Below are positions 49,353-59,734 of a DNA stretch of 64,000 nt, one piece after another; the stretch's first letter is position 1, and each line of letters starts with the position of its first letter. This DNA comes from Cerioporus squamosus (lineage: Eukaryota > Basidiomycota > Agaricomycetes > Polyporales > Polyporaceae). The position numbers and the translations under genes were made by a program. The stretch spans positions 124,001-188,000 of the forward strand of contig JABYQS010000026.1 in the NCBI GenBank assembly GCA_022592435.1, given 5' to 3'. The notes under the pieces were generated by a model. It saw nothing but the letters and a program-made list of their open reading frames with translations. It was not told the DNA's origin and searched no databases.

Positions 49353-49956
49353 CATCATGGCTAGGGCGATGACTGCGTCGACGGTGAGACCGGACTGGGA
49401 TGCGCGACAGTGAGTTTCAGTGGTGACAAGGCCCGTACGCTGACAGAAAGAGGCGGACCGGTCCTCCACGCGCCCAAGTACTGATCCCCTTCTTCCAGCA
49501 CTACTTCCGGCTGCGGTTGCGCAGTTGCTGTCATGCTAGTACTACGTATTGTCCCAATGTGCGATATACGATTGCAAGACTGCGGTTGAAAGTCACTGCA
49601 ACAGTCAGCTACGAACAGCGCCGCAGCCGATGATGCTCTAGTACCCCTCATACTTCAACGCTTCTTCCAAAGCAGTGTGTCGAGTTCGTAGGTGGTATTA
49701 CGAACCTCCACGCAGTTCTCACGGCACCTGCCCTTGGAACGGCGCAGAAGTGCTCGGATGCGACTAGCATTGGTCGTGTCACCTTGACAGTCCGGAAATC
49801 GATGTGGGCACTGGGCATAGCACTTCGCCACATTCAATCCAAGACTTCTGCGCACAATCAGGTGTGTTTGACTTCGCTCAATCATCCTCTCATCGGTCTT
49901 ACACATGTACACGCGTTCAGATGCATACTGTGTCGGGAGACCGGTGGGCTCACACA

Positions 49957-49963
49957 TATAAAG
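49957..49963 (+). promoter_or_regulatory. TATA box of right-arm QOR3'
   Basis: TATAAAG, 80 bases before the ATG at 50043, in the same position as in the left arm. Confidence 0.6.
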
Positions 49964-50042
49964 AGGTCTTGGAGTTTCGTCAGACAGCATCAGGATTCGA
50001 CATACATCTTCAACATCTCACGACACACACGACTATATAGCT

Positions 50043-51386
50043 ATGAGCCTCAACACGCTGCCCTCCACGATGCGCGCAGTCGGTATCAACAAGTACGGAG
50101 ACCTCGACGCTATCGAAGATCTCGTGTTTCCCGTCCCGAAACCCAACCCCGGCGAGATTCTCGTGAAGGTTCGTCATCTCTGCCGGATGCCAACGCGTCT
50201 CATTTCGGACTGACACGCATGTGCAGGTCGCATATGGGGGTGTCAACTGGCTCGACACGGGGTACCGCAGCGGGATGGTCCCATTTCCCATCCCACCTCC
50301 GCCGAAGCCACTCGGTGGTGAGGCCTCAGGGACGATCGTCGCTCTGCCTTCTGACGAAGCTGTCCTTTCGAACGAGGAGTACAAAGCGCGCGGCTTCCGC
50401 GTGGGTAACAAGGTTGCGATCGTGAGTACTTACATCCATACCAATAGTGTTACTGTCGCAGTTTCTCAACATAGTGCGGGGGATGCAGTGGGGAAACGGC
50501 GCGTTTGCAGAGTACATGTCTGCGCTGTGGACGCAGGTATCCTCACTTCCAGACTTGGTCTCGATGCGCGACGGCGCAGCTGCCATGATACAAGGTACCC
50601 AGTGCCGCCCCTCTTCCTGCATTGGATCATGGGCTGACGCCTTGCTCGGCCGTGCAGGTTTCTCCGCGCTAACGCTTATGACCGAAGCATACAACGTTCA
50701 ACCGGGCGAGTGCGTTCTGGTGCACACCGTCGCCGGTGGAGTCGGTCTGTGCTTCGCGCAGCTCATGGCCGCCAGGGGAGCTACGGTCATCGGCACGACG
50801 AGCACTCCGGAGAAAGCGGAGATCGCGAAGGCTTACGGAGCCGCGCATGTCATCCTTTACAAGCAGGAGGATGTCGTTCAGCGTGTGCTTGAGCTTACCG
50901 GCGGAAAGGGAGTGGATGTAATATTCGACGCCGTCGGGAAGGATACGTGAGTGTGTTCTCGATATCCCGACGCGAACTCGATACTAACATATGCTGTTCA
51001 CAGGTTTGAGAGCGACTTGAAGATGATAGGGAAGAGGGGCACCATCGTAGGCTTCGGGGCAGCCTCTGGACCTCCGCCGGTGTTCGAACTAACCAGGTTC
51101 ATGGAGAAGAACGTGAAGTTCATGTATGTGAAGTGAGTCGTCCCGGATGCTGCTCAAATACCGCATGAACTATGGTCTGATATGGTCCGACAGCTCTCTG
51201 ATGTACGCCGAGGACCCCAAGGAAGCTCGGAAGTGGTTCGACGAGGTTTTCCGCCTTGTCGCGAGCGGCACACTGAAGATGCGCATCCATAAGGAGTATC
51301 CGTTCACTGCACAGGGCGTGCGAGAGTCGCAGAGTGACATGATGAAGGGGGCATCGGTTGGGAAGTTGCTGGTCAAGATCGCGTAG
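50043..51386 (+). CDS. NADPH:quinone oxidoreductase QOR3', right arm
   Basis: Near-identical copy of the left-arm QOR3, intact. Exon 1 (50043-50168) encodes MSLNTLPSTMRAVGINKYGD through GEILVK. The following exons carry YGGVNWLDTGYRSGMVPFP, GNGAFAEYMSALWTQVSSLP, HTVAGGVGLCFAQLMAARGA with GTTSTPEKAEIAKAYGA, FESDLKMIGKRGTIVGFGAA and AEDPKEARKWFDEVFRLVAS. The stop is at 51384-51386. Differences from the left copy are scattered substitutions (for example SALWTQ against VAPWTQ, VALPSDE against VSLPTDE) that keep the frame, which suggests both copies have been under selection or that the duplication is recent. Expected to be a cytosolic NADPH-dependent quinone reductase. Confidence 0.92.
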
Positions 51387-52027
51387 TAGAGCCCCAACTG
51401 AATCATGTATTCCTTATTGACTAACCTCATCCAGTCTGAATAACATCTTCCTGATACGTAGAGTCTCTAGTCAAGAACTTCAAAACTTGGATACGCTGGT
51501 AACTTGAAGCAATAAGTAACCGCCGTCAGGCAGGACTCGGAACATCCTCGGAGTCTCGAGGTCATCGGGGCGCCCAGGCGCGTGCAGGAGTCCTCAGTCA
51601 GGCTTAGATCGGCGGCCAATCTGACTGGAACCCCTCCTCCGTCCCATGCTGTTCAGTGTTATGACACTTCCTTGAAGACATGCAACCCAGAGCCGCGAAG
51701 CTGTGACTGCAATCCGACAGAAGTCAGTACCCGTAACGGACGGTAGTACCTGTATCGTATTTCCGATTACGAATGTGTGCGCCGTTCCGAAGGCACGAAG
51801 GTTGGTGTGCAACTAGTATCTGCCACTCCTCCGGAAGACGAGGTGGGTCGCGGCCAGCACCTCGTCTCCTATGGAACATACCCGCCACACAGAAAGCATC
51901 CGTACGCGCACTGCGTCTGCTTACTCATCCTGCCATCAGCTCTATGCAAATACATGGGTCCGGATACATAGATGTGTCCGGATGCATTCAACCATGTCGG
52001 ATTGCCTAGTGGGTCCATCTCTAACGG

Positions 52028-52034
52028 TATAAAG
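52028..52034 (+). promoter_or_regulatory. TATA box of right-arm QOR2'
   Basis: TATAAAG, 113 bases before the ATG at 52141. Confidence 0.55.
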
Positions 52035-52140
52035 GGATCCACGAGACTCAAAGCTCAGAAAGTCATCATACAGTGCTTCCGAAGTTTGACAATCCTCTTG
52101 TAACCTCTTGCATTCCGATACACTTGCACTAACCACAGTC

Positions 52141-53472
52141 ATGAGTCTCGATTCGCTTCCCTCAACCATCCGCGCAGTCGGTGTCAAGGAATACGGAGAC
52201 CTCGATGCTATCCAGCAGCTCGAGCTTCCCACCCCCTTGCCCAAACCCAACCAATTGCTCGTCAAAGTGCGTTTCTCCCCATATACCAGTGCCTTATGTG
52301 AGACTCATATGCATGTGCAGATCGAGTATGGAGGTGTCAATTGGCTCGATGCCGCATTCCGCGCCGGAAGGGCGCCCCCTGCCTTCCCCGTTCCACCACC
52401 GCCAAAGGCACTCGGGTCAGAAGCCGCCGGAATAATCGTCGCGCTGCCGACTGACGAAGCTGTCCTCTCGAACGAGGAGTACAAAGCGCGCGGCTTCCGC
52501 GTCGGTGGCAAGGTCGCGATTGTGAGCACGTCCACCCTCATGGTGAAACTGTCGCGGTTGATTCACATGGTGTTCCGAATGCTAGTGGGGCGACGGTGCA
52601 TTTGCAGAGTACATGTCCGTTGCGTGGACGAACGCGTTCTCGCTCCCGGACGCGGTCTCCACGCGTGACGGCGCCGCGGCTATGTTACAAGGTAATCAAT
52701 GCCGTACCTCTTCTCACATCGATTCAATTACTGATACTCGACCACACAGGCTTGACGGCCTTGACATTCGTAAACGAGGCGTACAACGTTCAACCGGGCG
52801 AGAAAGTTCTGGTGCACACCGTCGCCGGCGGGGTCGGTCTGTGCTTTGCGCAGCTCATCGCAGCTCGGGGAGCTACCGTCATCGGCACGACGAGCACCCC
52901 GGAGAAGGCGGAGATCGCCAAGGCTCACGGTGCCACGCACGTCATTTTGTACAAGCAGGAGGATGTCGTCAAACGCGTGCTCGAGCTCACGGACGGAAAG
53001 GGCGTGGACGTGATTTTCGACGCCGTCGGGAAGGATACGTGAGTGTCCGCCTCAAGCTTCTGCACGTTGTGTCTGACGATCTTGTTGCCCAGGTTTGAGA
53101 GCGATCTGCAGATGATCCGGAAGCGGGGCACCATCGTGAACTATGGCTCCACGACCGGTCCTATCCCGCCGTTCGATTTGCGCAGGTTCATGCAGAAGAA
53201 CATCAAGTTCACATATGTAACGTGAGTCGTACCCAATCATGCTTGGCCGGTACATCCATGTCGGTCTCACACGATCACACAGAGCTATGGCCTACTGCGA
53301 GGATCCCAAAGAAGCGCGGAAGTGGTTCGAGGAGCTCTGGCGCCTTGTTGCCAACGGTACGCTGAAGATGCTGATTCACGAGTACCCGTTCACTGCGGAA
53401 GGCGTGAAGCAGACGCAGCAGGACATGGCCACCGGGAAGTCGGTAGGAAAGCTGCTTGTCAAGATCGCGTAG
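52141..53472 (+). CDS. NADPH:quinone oxidoreductase QOR2', right arm, intact
   Basis: Open counterpart of the broken left-arm QOR2. It starts MSLDSLPSTIRAVGVKEYGD and has YGGVNWLDAAFRAGRAPPAF in the GroES-like part, GAFAEYMSVAWTNAFSLPDA (spliced), the complete nucleotide-binding loop HTVAGGVGLCFAQLIAARGA, GTTSTPEKAEIAKAHGA, FESDLQMIRKRGTIVNYGST and AYCEDPKEARKWFEELWRLV. It ends GKLLVKIA with the stop at 53470-53472. Six exons, same intron positions as the other four QOR genes. It is probably the working QOR2 of the locus if the left-arm deletion is real. Confidence 0.92.
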
Positions 53473-53708
53473 TTGGCGGGTACGCCCGTTGTATGTTGTA
53501 GATTAACCCAATAACCACCATGCTCTCCAAGCAATCTCGAGTGCTTGAAGGTCGAAAAGCACTGTGGCCTCATTTATGGCCCCATTACACTCGTTACCAG
53601 CGATCGCACGACGCAGAGCATTCGGTAAGTTCGTTCTGATAGTACATTCGCAGAATGACGGCAACCCGCGCACATATGTTACAACAAGTTAGAGAGTGCA
53701 TAGCAGAT

Positions 53709-53744
53709 ACAGCTGGGCGATTCGCTCGAAGTCAGGCTTCACGC
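53709..53744 (-). pseudogene. remnant of the NmrA-like gene 3' end
   Basis: On the minus strand this reads VKPDFERIAQL, the last 11 residues of the NmrA-like protein at 37115-38373. The stop codon is changed from TAG to TAT. About 100 bases of matching 3' flank (to about 53620) continue into the arm. Upstream of VKPDF the match ends abruptly at about 53745, so this marks the duplication breakpoint. Confidence 0.75.
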
Positions 53745-53813
53745 GTATGAACCAAGCGGGTTAGATGTAGATTGCGGGTGTCCCTCCCCCATGGTTCTAT
53801 GAGATTCAGCTGG

Positions 53814-54963
53814 TCAGGGCTGAGGCATGCTACTATAAACAGTGAGAGTACTCACAACGCATGCGCCCATCTGTAGACCGTCTCTGTACACTGTCAAAGC
53901 ACGCATCATCTCGTCCGGCCGAAGCCCGCTCTCGTAGTCCGCCTTGAGTACCTCGGCTATGAACGGGTTTGGCGCAACCCCGCCTGTGCCTTCGAACGCT
54001 CCCCATCCGCCATCGAAGGCTTCCCACCTCCACTTGCCCTCCGAGCGCACAAAGCGGCCTGGGAGTGCCAAGCCGCCGCCGCACTCGGCCTTGTCGTCCT
54101 GCGGGCAACGAAGGACAACCTTGTTGTTGACCGACTTCGTGCAGAGGTACGCGACGTCTTCGCACGCAACTTTGTTCGATCCGAAGGGAGGGTGCATGCC
54201 GCGCGGCTTGTACTGCGGCATGAGGTGCCACAGGATTAGAGGGAGGTCATTGATGGTGAACACAACGGGCATCGCTCCGATATAGAGGGGATCGTCGCCA
54301 AAATGCCTGTCTGCCGCTCTTCGCGCCTTGGGTAGAGCATCCCTGACCTCGTCGAGCATGTAGTGAATGCCGAGCTCGCCGAGCCACTCGTCAAGGTGTT
54401 TCCATCGCATGTTCTCCCACCTGAACCCGTGTGCGGGGTTTCGGGTCGGCCCTCCTCTGGTAAAGAGGCGGTATTGGAGGAATAAGTCCTGAGGGTAGTC
54501 TTCCATGGACGTGCCGAAGCTGACAACTCTGTTCGACAGAGCTGTGGTGGCGAATGCCCACTTGTGGGCCTCCAGGAAATCAGAGACCGCTCGAGAGAAT
54601 GTTTCGATGGAGGCATAGCCACAGTTCAGTACGTCGGACTCAACGAGGATACGGTAGAAGTCCCGGTCCCTGGTCAGCCCCAGGCCATGGAAAGCTAGCC
54701 TGCACACAAGGCGCGAAAGGGAGCATGAGCTTTGGAGTAGGTACGTGTCGAAAAGCCACAAAGACTTACTTGTGCAACGGCCAGTGCTCCCTCTGGCAAG
54801 TTTTACTGCAGTACAATGGCCCTGCAAAGCAGCCATGGCAGGCCTTCAACTTCTTCCCGTTCCCGGGCTCTTGACCACATTGCGCGCAATAGCGCACTGT
54901 AGCAGAGAAGTTGACATTGTCCGGGTCTGTACCATCGTTGTCGGCCATGCTTGGAGTGCTCAT
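53814..54963 (-). CDS. MYND-type zinc finger protein 1
   Basis: An N-terminal MYND finger (YCAQCGQEPGNGKKLKACHG, then GPLYCSKTCQREHWPLHK) is followed by a large domain without known motifs. MYND fingers mediate protein contacts. Agaricomycetes have large families with this plan (finger plus about 280 residues) and no assigned role. Two exons join at HK through an intron of about 75 bases. The second runs from LAFHGLGLTRDRDFYRILVE through VVFTINDLPLILWHLMPQYK and GGLALPGRFVRSEGKWRWEA to the stop at 53814. The last MYND cysteine expected after HK is missing at the splice. The protein is about 350 residues and in frame. The second Met (residue 6) could be the start. Confidence 0.75.
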
Positions 54964-55588
54964 TACTTGGTATGCTATGCCTCGTCAAGTAGGTCTAGAG
55001 GCGCATATGGACAAGTAGTGGCAATAGGAGGAAACAGCCTGTAAGCTGCAGCGAATTGACGGTGGAGGGCGACGACAACGTGACGGTGCCTGCGGCAGAG
55101 GTCCGTAGTTCATGACGCGTGACGTCACGCGTTTTTAGAGCGTCCGTACGGCTGACTTCAGACTCCCACCTGCTCCCATCTGCTCGTACTCTGCACTAGG
55201 ACGACAATCTCGCTCACATCACCTCTGTGCTGCCAAGGGAGAAGAACCTGTAAAAAGTTCCTCCATGTCATGTTGCTGGCAGGGCAAACAGGTGTGGCAC
55301 GTTGGTGCCTACCGCAGCCAAAGCCCCATTGCACATCCGTTCTGCGGTAACGTGCCTTATGAGGGGTCACTTGCACGCACTCACCGTCGTTGCATACCAG
55401 ATACGCCTCAAATAATTTCATTATGTAGCCCAGGTCACATGTCAGGGTGAAGAAAGATACAACAGGATACTTACAAGGGCCCCCCGGCTACAACTATTTC
55501 CGCGGAGGCGATCCTCTAGCGCCGACTTATCCCCTTGCTAGCCTCGTGTCAGCCTCGCATCCAGCTCGCACCTCTTCGCTGTACCCCC

Positions 55589-56645
55589 ATGTCGACGTTG
55601 CTGTCAGATACCACTCCTGGTCCCCAGAAGTATCGCTTATGCGGAAGCTGCGGGAAGGACCTCACCGAGCCTGGCAGCAGGTCAGACGTTGTGCCCGTTG
55701 TTTCGTCTCTCCCGCGTACTGTAGCCGGGAGTGCCAGACCAAACAGTGGCCAATACATAGGTGAGTGTCCTTCCGATAATCTGATCATGTGGCTCATGTT
55801 GTGTGAACTAGGACGTCCTTCCATGTGGGCCAGAACAGTGCCCTCTCCACTGACGAGATCGAGGCTGCTGTACGGGAGCTCAAGTACCCGTCAGCCAAAG
55901 CGCTCTCGAAGACATTCTCCGACTACCTGGAAGCGCACAGCTGGGCGATATCTGCCATCATCAAGACCGACTCGCTACTCCACTACGGCCATGCTTTCGA
56001 GGACCACGAGCCACACCACGTTGTCTGCTTGCAATTCGCATGCCGCCGCGAGTTCAGTGCTGATAGCGATCAGGAACGCGACCGGCGCCCGCATTGCGCT
56101 TTCTTCCTGCGAGAGAGTCATCGTTACGCCGACCTTTCGAGATGGCTTCAGTCGCCTGAAGACATGGAGCGTATAGGCGGACATACATGCGCGATGGCCA
56201 GAAGGCGCACGAGTACTACCTCTCCCGACACGATCCGGCGTACCTCGGTGTCCTCGGTGTGTCGTTCGTCATCAACGGGCTTCCGATCTTGTACTACGAC
56301 TTCGTGCCGCAGTACATGCCGCGCTGCCCTTCGCCTCGTCCCCGGGAACTCACATTCTTCGAAGAAAGGCGCATCTTCGAAGACTTCCTGAACCTCTGCT
56401 TCGGGAGCCTCGGCTTCGAGTTCGTGTTCCGCTGTTCGGAGGATCAACCAGATGGCGCCGGAGTTGCGATCCCGGGCCCTTTGGTGAAGAAAGAAGGGAA
56501 GTGGCAATGGAAGCCGTTCTTCAGGAGCTGGGCAGAGTACGGACCGCGACTGGTTACGAAATTGGGGACGCTGCTCAGGGAGATGGAGACTGGCCGTAGT
56601 CCAAAGTACATGATGGAGCTGTTCCATAGGTACGCTGTGCATTGA
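55589..56645 (+). pseudogene. MYND-type zinc finger protein 2, two frame breaks
   Basis: Begins MSTLLSDTTPGPQKYRLCGS with the first half of a MYND finger (CGSCGKDLTEPGS). The second half (VRRCARCFVSPAYCSRECQT, KQWPIH) is in another frame, the change falling at about 55677. After an intron the body reads STDEIEAAVRELKYPSAKAL and FEDHEPHHVVCLQFACRREF to PEDMERIGG. There (about 56182) the frame changes again to YMRDGQKAHEYYLSRHDPAY, FVINGLPILYYDFVPQYMPR and the end at 56645. Each change is consistent with one lost base and neither can be an intron. The C-terminal domain resembles that of MYND protein 1. It may be a live gene with sequence errors or a young pseudogene. Confidence 0.65.
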
Positions 56646-57011
56646 GAAGGCACTACGTGAGTCTCCTCACACTTCCACCTCGGCTCCTGATCTGAAGTAG
56701 GCTGCGTATCTACTACGTTTCAGCCTCGAGTATCTCTCCTGTTCTCAGAGTACCCCACTAGACCGCCGCGAAGTAAACGAGCTTGAGCTGCTGGAAGCTT
56801 GACCACGTGTGCACAATGGAGACACAAACCTGACTCTTATACTTACAGCATGTACAAGGGGAGCGTGTGCACGTTTGTCATCGCGAACGCCTCATTGCCC
56901 AGCCCCTCCGGGTCTACATTCTGTTCAGCAGGTTAATCATCGTGTATTATATGGCTAGACGACAGCACGATGACAACCAGCCAAAGTGTCTTGCAGAAGG
57001 AGGACTCGCAG
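56646..57011. other. shared 3' region of convergent genes
   Basis: Between the stops of MYND gene 2 and the second NmrA-like gene. The first 85 bases (ACTACGTGAGTC ... TTTCAG) look like a 3' UTR intron and are similar to the sequence just after the MYND pseudogene at 59735-59815. Confidence 0.4.
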
Positions 57012-58265
57012 CTACAGCTGGGCGATCCGCTCGAAGTTAGGGCGCACACCGCCCTTCCCATCCACATCGTTCTTGAGCAGTTGGCTCCGGATCTTTCCAG
57101 TGTAATTCGTAGAACGCATCCATGCCTCAAGCGTGAGCAGTTGGGGATGGATGCGTAGCAGCGACGCGAAGTCGCGCTGGATGAGATCGTCACGGTAGAG
57201 CTGCCACCAGCGGACGAAGTTCTCGCGCCACGTCGTCGTGCCGTCGCCGCGGCGCCGCTCGTTAGCAAGCGGCCGGTCCGTGTCGAGGAAGAGGCCCATC
57301 CACTCATCGATAGAGAGCGGGACGTACTCGGCCTTCTTCCCGGTCACCGCGGTGAACGTCTTGACGAGGTAGTCCCAGCTGACCCAGTCGCTCGCGATCT
57401 CAAGCTCCTGTCGTGATGTCGCGGCGCGGTTGTCGAAGATGTACCGCGCAAAAAAGCCGAGGTCTTGGAGCGCAATCATGGGGACGTGTCCTCCACCGAC
57501 GGGGCTCGTGAAGACGTGCGTTCCGTCGGCACGCACTTTGATAGGACCGAACACGCCCTACGAGTCAGTGAATTAGTAAACGGGCTCCGACGTCGTATGT
57601 GGGCACGCAGCGACTCACCATGTTGAGCATATCCATATAGGGCCCCGTCGTGAGGATGCTCCAAGACATGTCCTTATCGCTTACGATAGAGTCTTGCGAA
57701 CGCATCCAGTCGGCGACGCGGCACTTGCCCGTGTAGTGCTCCGCGTAGTATTTGGGATCGTAACCGCCCTTCTGCTCACACACGAAGGAAGTCAGTCTCT
57801 GACAACCACAAGCAGAGCAATGGACGGGACCTTGAACACATTGTCCAGGCTACTCCACACGTAGTGCTTGATCGTGCCGGCTTGCTTTGCGAGCTCGAAG
57901 ATGCGGATGCCGGAGAAGACCTCTTTCTCCTGTCCGATGGTGAAGCTGTCCGTGTTGACGTATGCGCCATAAGCTCCGTGAAGAGCCGCAAGTATGCTGG
58001 GGAGGTCGTCAATGCTGCCTGGAACGAAGAGTTGGTCAGTAAGCCGGTCGTCTCGGGCTATTGAAACTCAAGTCTTACCTTGAACGACTTCGACTCCCTT
58101 GCTGGACAATTCCTGCGCACGTGTACTTGCTGTATCGCGAGTCAGCGCTCGCACGGAGTACGGGGAAGGAGAGCCGTCCGGACGAGGTTTCAGGAGGGCG
58201 TCGATAACAGCTATGCCTTGGGCACCCGTGGCACCGATGACGAGGATAAGCTTGGGGGAAGACAT
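57012..58265 (-). CDS. second NmrA-like NAD(P)-binding regulator
   Basis: Paralog of the gene at 37115-38373 with the same four-exon plan. It begins MSSPKLILVIGATGAQGIAV (58265) with the dinucleotide-binding motif, then SVRALTRDTASTRAQELSSK. The middle exon (about 58020-57831) encodes AYGAYVNTDSFTIGQEKEVF and IKHYVWSSLDNVFK, followed by KGGYDPKYYAEHYTGKCRVA and SWSILTTGPYMDMLN. The last exon has GHVPMIALQDLGFFARYIFD and ends NFERIAQL. It differs from the left gene far more than the two QOR arms differ from each other, so it is not the mirror copy of that gene but an older paralog. All frames are open. Confidence 0.87.
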
Positions 58266-58324
58266 GGTTCAAACTGGTGAAATCGAGAAGGCGAATGAAT
58301 GAGCAAGCAGCAACAGCAGGGCTG

Positions 58325-58333
58325 TATATATAT
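58325..58333 (-). promoter_or_regulatory. TATA box of the second NmrA-like gene
   Basis: TATATATA run about 60 bases upstream of the ATG at 58265, the same distance as in the first NmrA-like gene. No TGACGTCA palindrome is seen beside it. Confidence 0.5.
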
Positions 58334-59005
58334 GAAGTACTGACGGAACCTTGTGCATGAGATCCTCGGGGTGCGCCACGGTCCGCCCGAGACTGACTTA
58401 GCGATGACCGATGGGATACAGAGAGGTCGGTCATCGCTACGGGGGACGCTGACTATCGCAGCAGCCTTGGGAGTGTCAAGTGGCGGACCTGTGGCAAACA
58501 CTCGGGGTGGTTATGGGTAACGGTAAGGCGGCTATGCGCGATAAGTATCGCATGACGATTGTTGATCGCCGAACGTCCTGGTTCGAATCGGAATCGCAAG
58601 CCTCGTCCTCGTCTCATTGAGTACGGATTCAACGAGGCACTATGTTGCCAACTGCTAGGCAATCTAGAAGAGACAGTGAAGTGAATTAAGGACGAAGTGG
58701 ACAAGCTGCCAGTGAGCTTGCCACGGTAGACTCGTCGTCCGTTAGACGCTGTTACCCCGGAGGTGACTTCCGAGAACTTCCGAGTGCGGCCGACGCCAGC
58801 GCTTCCCCGGCCAACGCCTCCTCTACCACAACGGAGAAATCATCGTTTTCTGCAACTGAGCGAAGACACAGCAGTCTGCGTTGAAGTCGGTTCGTTCTCA
58901 CCACTAGCAGTTCTTTACTTTCTCAGGATTTTGCTGATTCGAAAGGACAAAATGTCCTTGGCAGTGCTCCCATGTCGGCTCTTTGAACGGCACCAATTCT
59001 GGTCC
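58334..59005. other. promoter region and degenerate sequence
   Basis: Upstream of the second NmrA-like gene and of the MYND pseudogene. No gene recognised. Confidence 0.35.
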
Positions 59006-59734
59006 CATCAAGTTTAGGTCTTGCGGCTCTTGTGGAAAGGACCTCAGCGGGAAGCAAGTCAAGCCGTGTACGAGTACTCGTGGATTAAGACCGACTCCGT
59101 CATCCAATTCGAACATATACTGAAGCGTCACAAACCGCGCCATATGTTGTGCCTGCGATTCGAGTGTCGCCGCACGTTCAGCAGTGACAGCGCTCGGGAA
59201 CGCGACTGTCGCCCGCATTGCGCATTGCCCTGCAGCTTGTAGGCCGCTATGCCGACTTCACGGACTGGCTCCAGTCGCCCGGAAACATGGAACGTCTAGG
59301 CGGACGATGCACAAGTACTCTCTCGCGGCGATCCGGCATACCTCGGGATCCTCGGCGTGTCCTTTGCCATCGCGGGGCTCCTGATCTTGCGCTACGATTT
59401 CGTGCCGCAATATCTTCCGCGCTGCCCTTCGCCTCGTCCCCGGGAACTCAGCGTCTTCCAAGAATCGTGCATCCTTGTCGATTCCGCGATACTCTACGTC
59501 GGGAGCCTGGGCTTCGAGGACGTGCTCCACTGTCCCGAAGATGCGCCAGATGGCGCCGGGGTGGCGATCCCGGGTCCTCTAGTGAAAGAAGACGGGAAGT
59601 GGACATGGAAGCCGTTCTTCACGAGCTGGGCAGACTACGAACCGGGACGGTTCCCGGAACTGGAGAACGCGCTCAAAACGATGGAGACTATACGCAGTCC
59701 GAAGTGCATGTTGGAGAGGTACGCTGCACACTGA
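59006..59734 (+). pseudogene. decayed MYND-type gene 3
   Basis: Broken relative of MYND gene 2. The first zinc-ligand pair (SCGSCGKDLSGKQVKPC, from about 59018) is present. The second half of the finger and the following helical part are deleted, so the frame passes directly to IKTDSVIQFEHILKRHKPRH and FECRRTFSSDSARERDCRPH. Near 59315-59330 the piece matching MRDGQKAHEYYLSRHDPAYL of gene 2 has lost bases and the frame changes. The last part, SFAIAGLLILRYDFVPQYLP through GPLVKEDGKWTWKPFFTSWA, is open to the stop at 59734. Multiple indels plus an internal deletion point to true decay rather than sequencing error. Confidence 0.7.

Larger units (their letters stand above)
49353..53744 (-). repeat. 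right arm of inverted segmental duplication
   Basis: Reverse-orientation copy of 38338-42742. From the spacer outward it has the QOR3 upstream region, QOR3', QOR2' and a 35-base remnant of the NmrA-like 3' end. Differences from the left arm include a 6-base indel near 49413 and several changes upstream of QOR2'. Confidence 0.85.

Noticed and set aside
57012..58265. Second NmrA-like gene as the mirror copy of the first
   Set aside because: Its divergence is much larger than that of the QOR arms, it lies 3.3 kb beyond the arm end, and the true mirror piece is the short scrap at 53709-53744.
58560..58620. GGTTCGAATC resembling a tRNA T-loop
   Set aside because: The five bases on each side do not pair (CCTGG against CGGAA) and no D or anticodon arm fits upstream.
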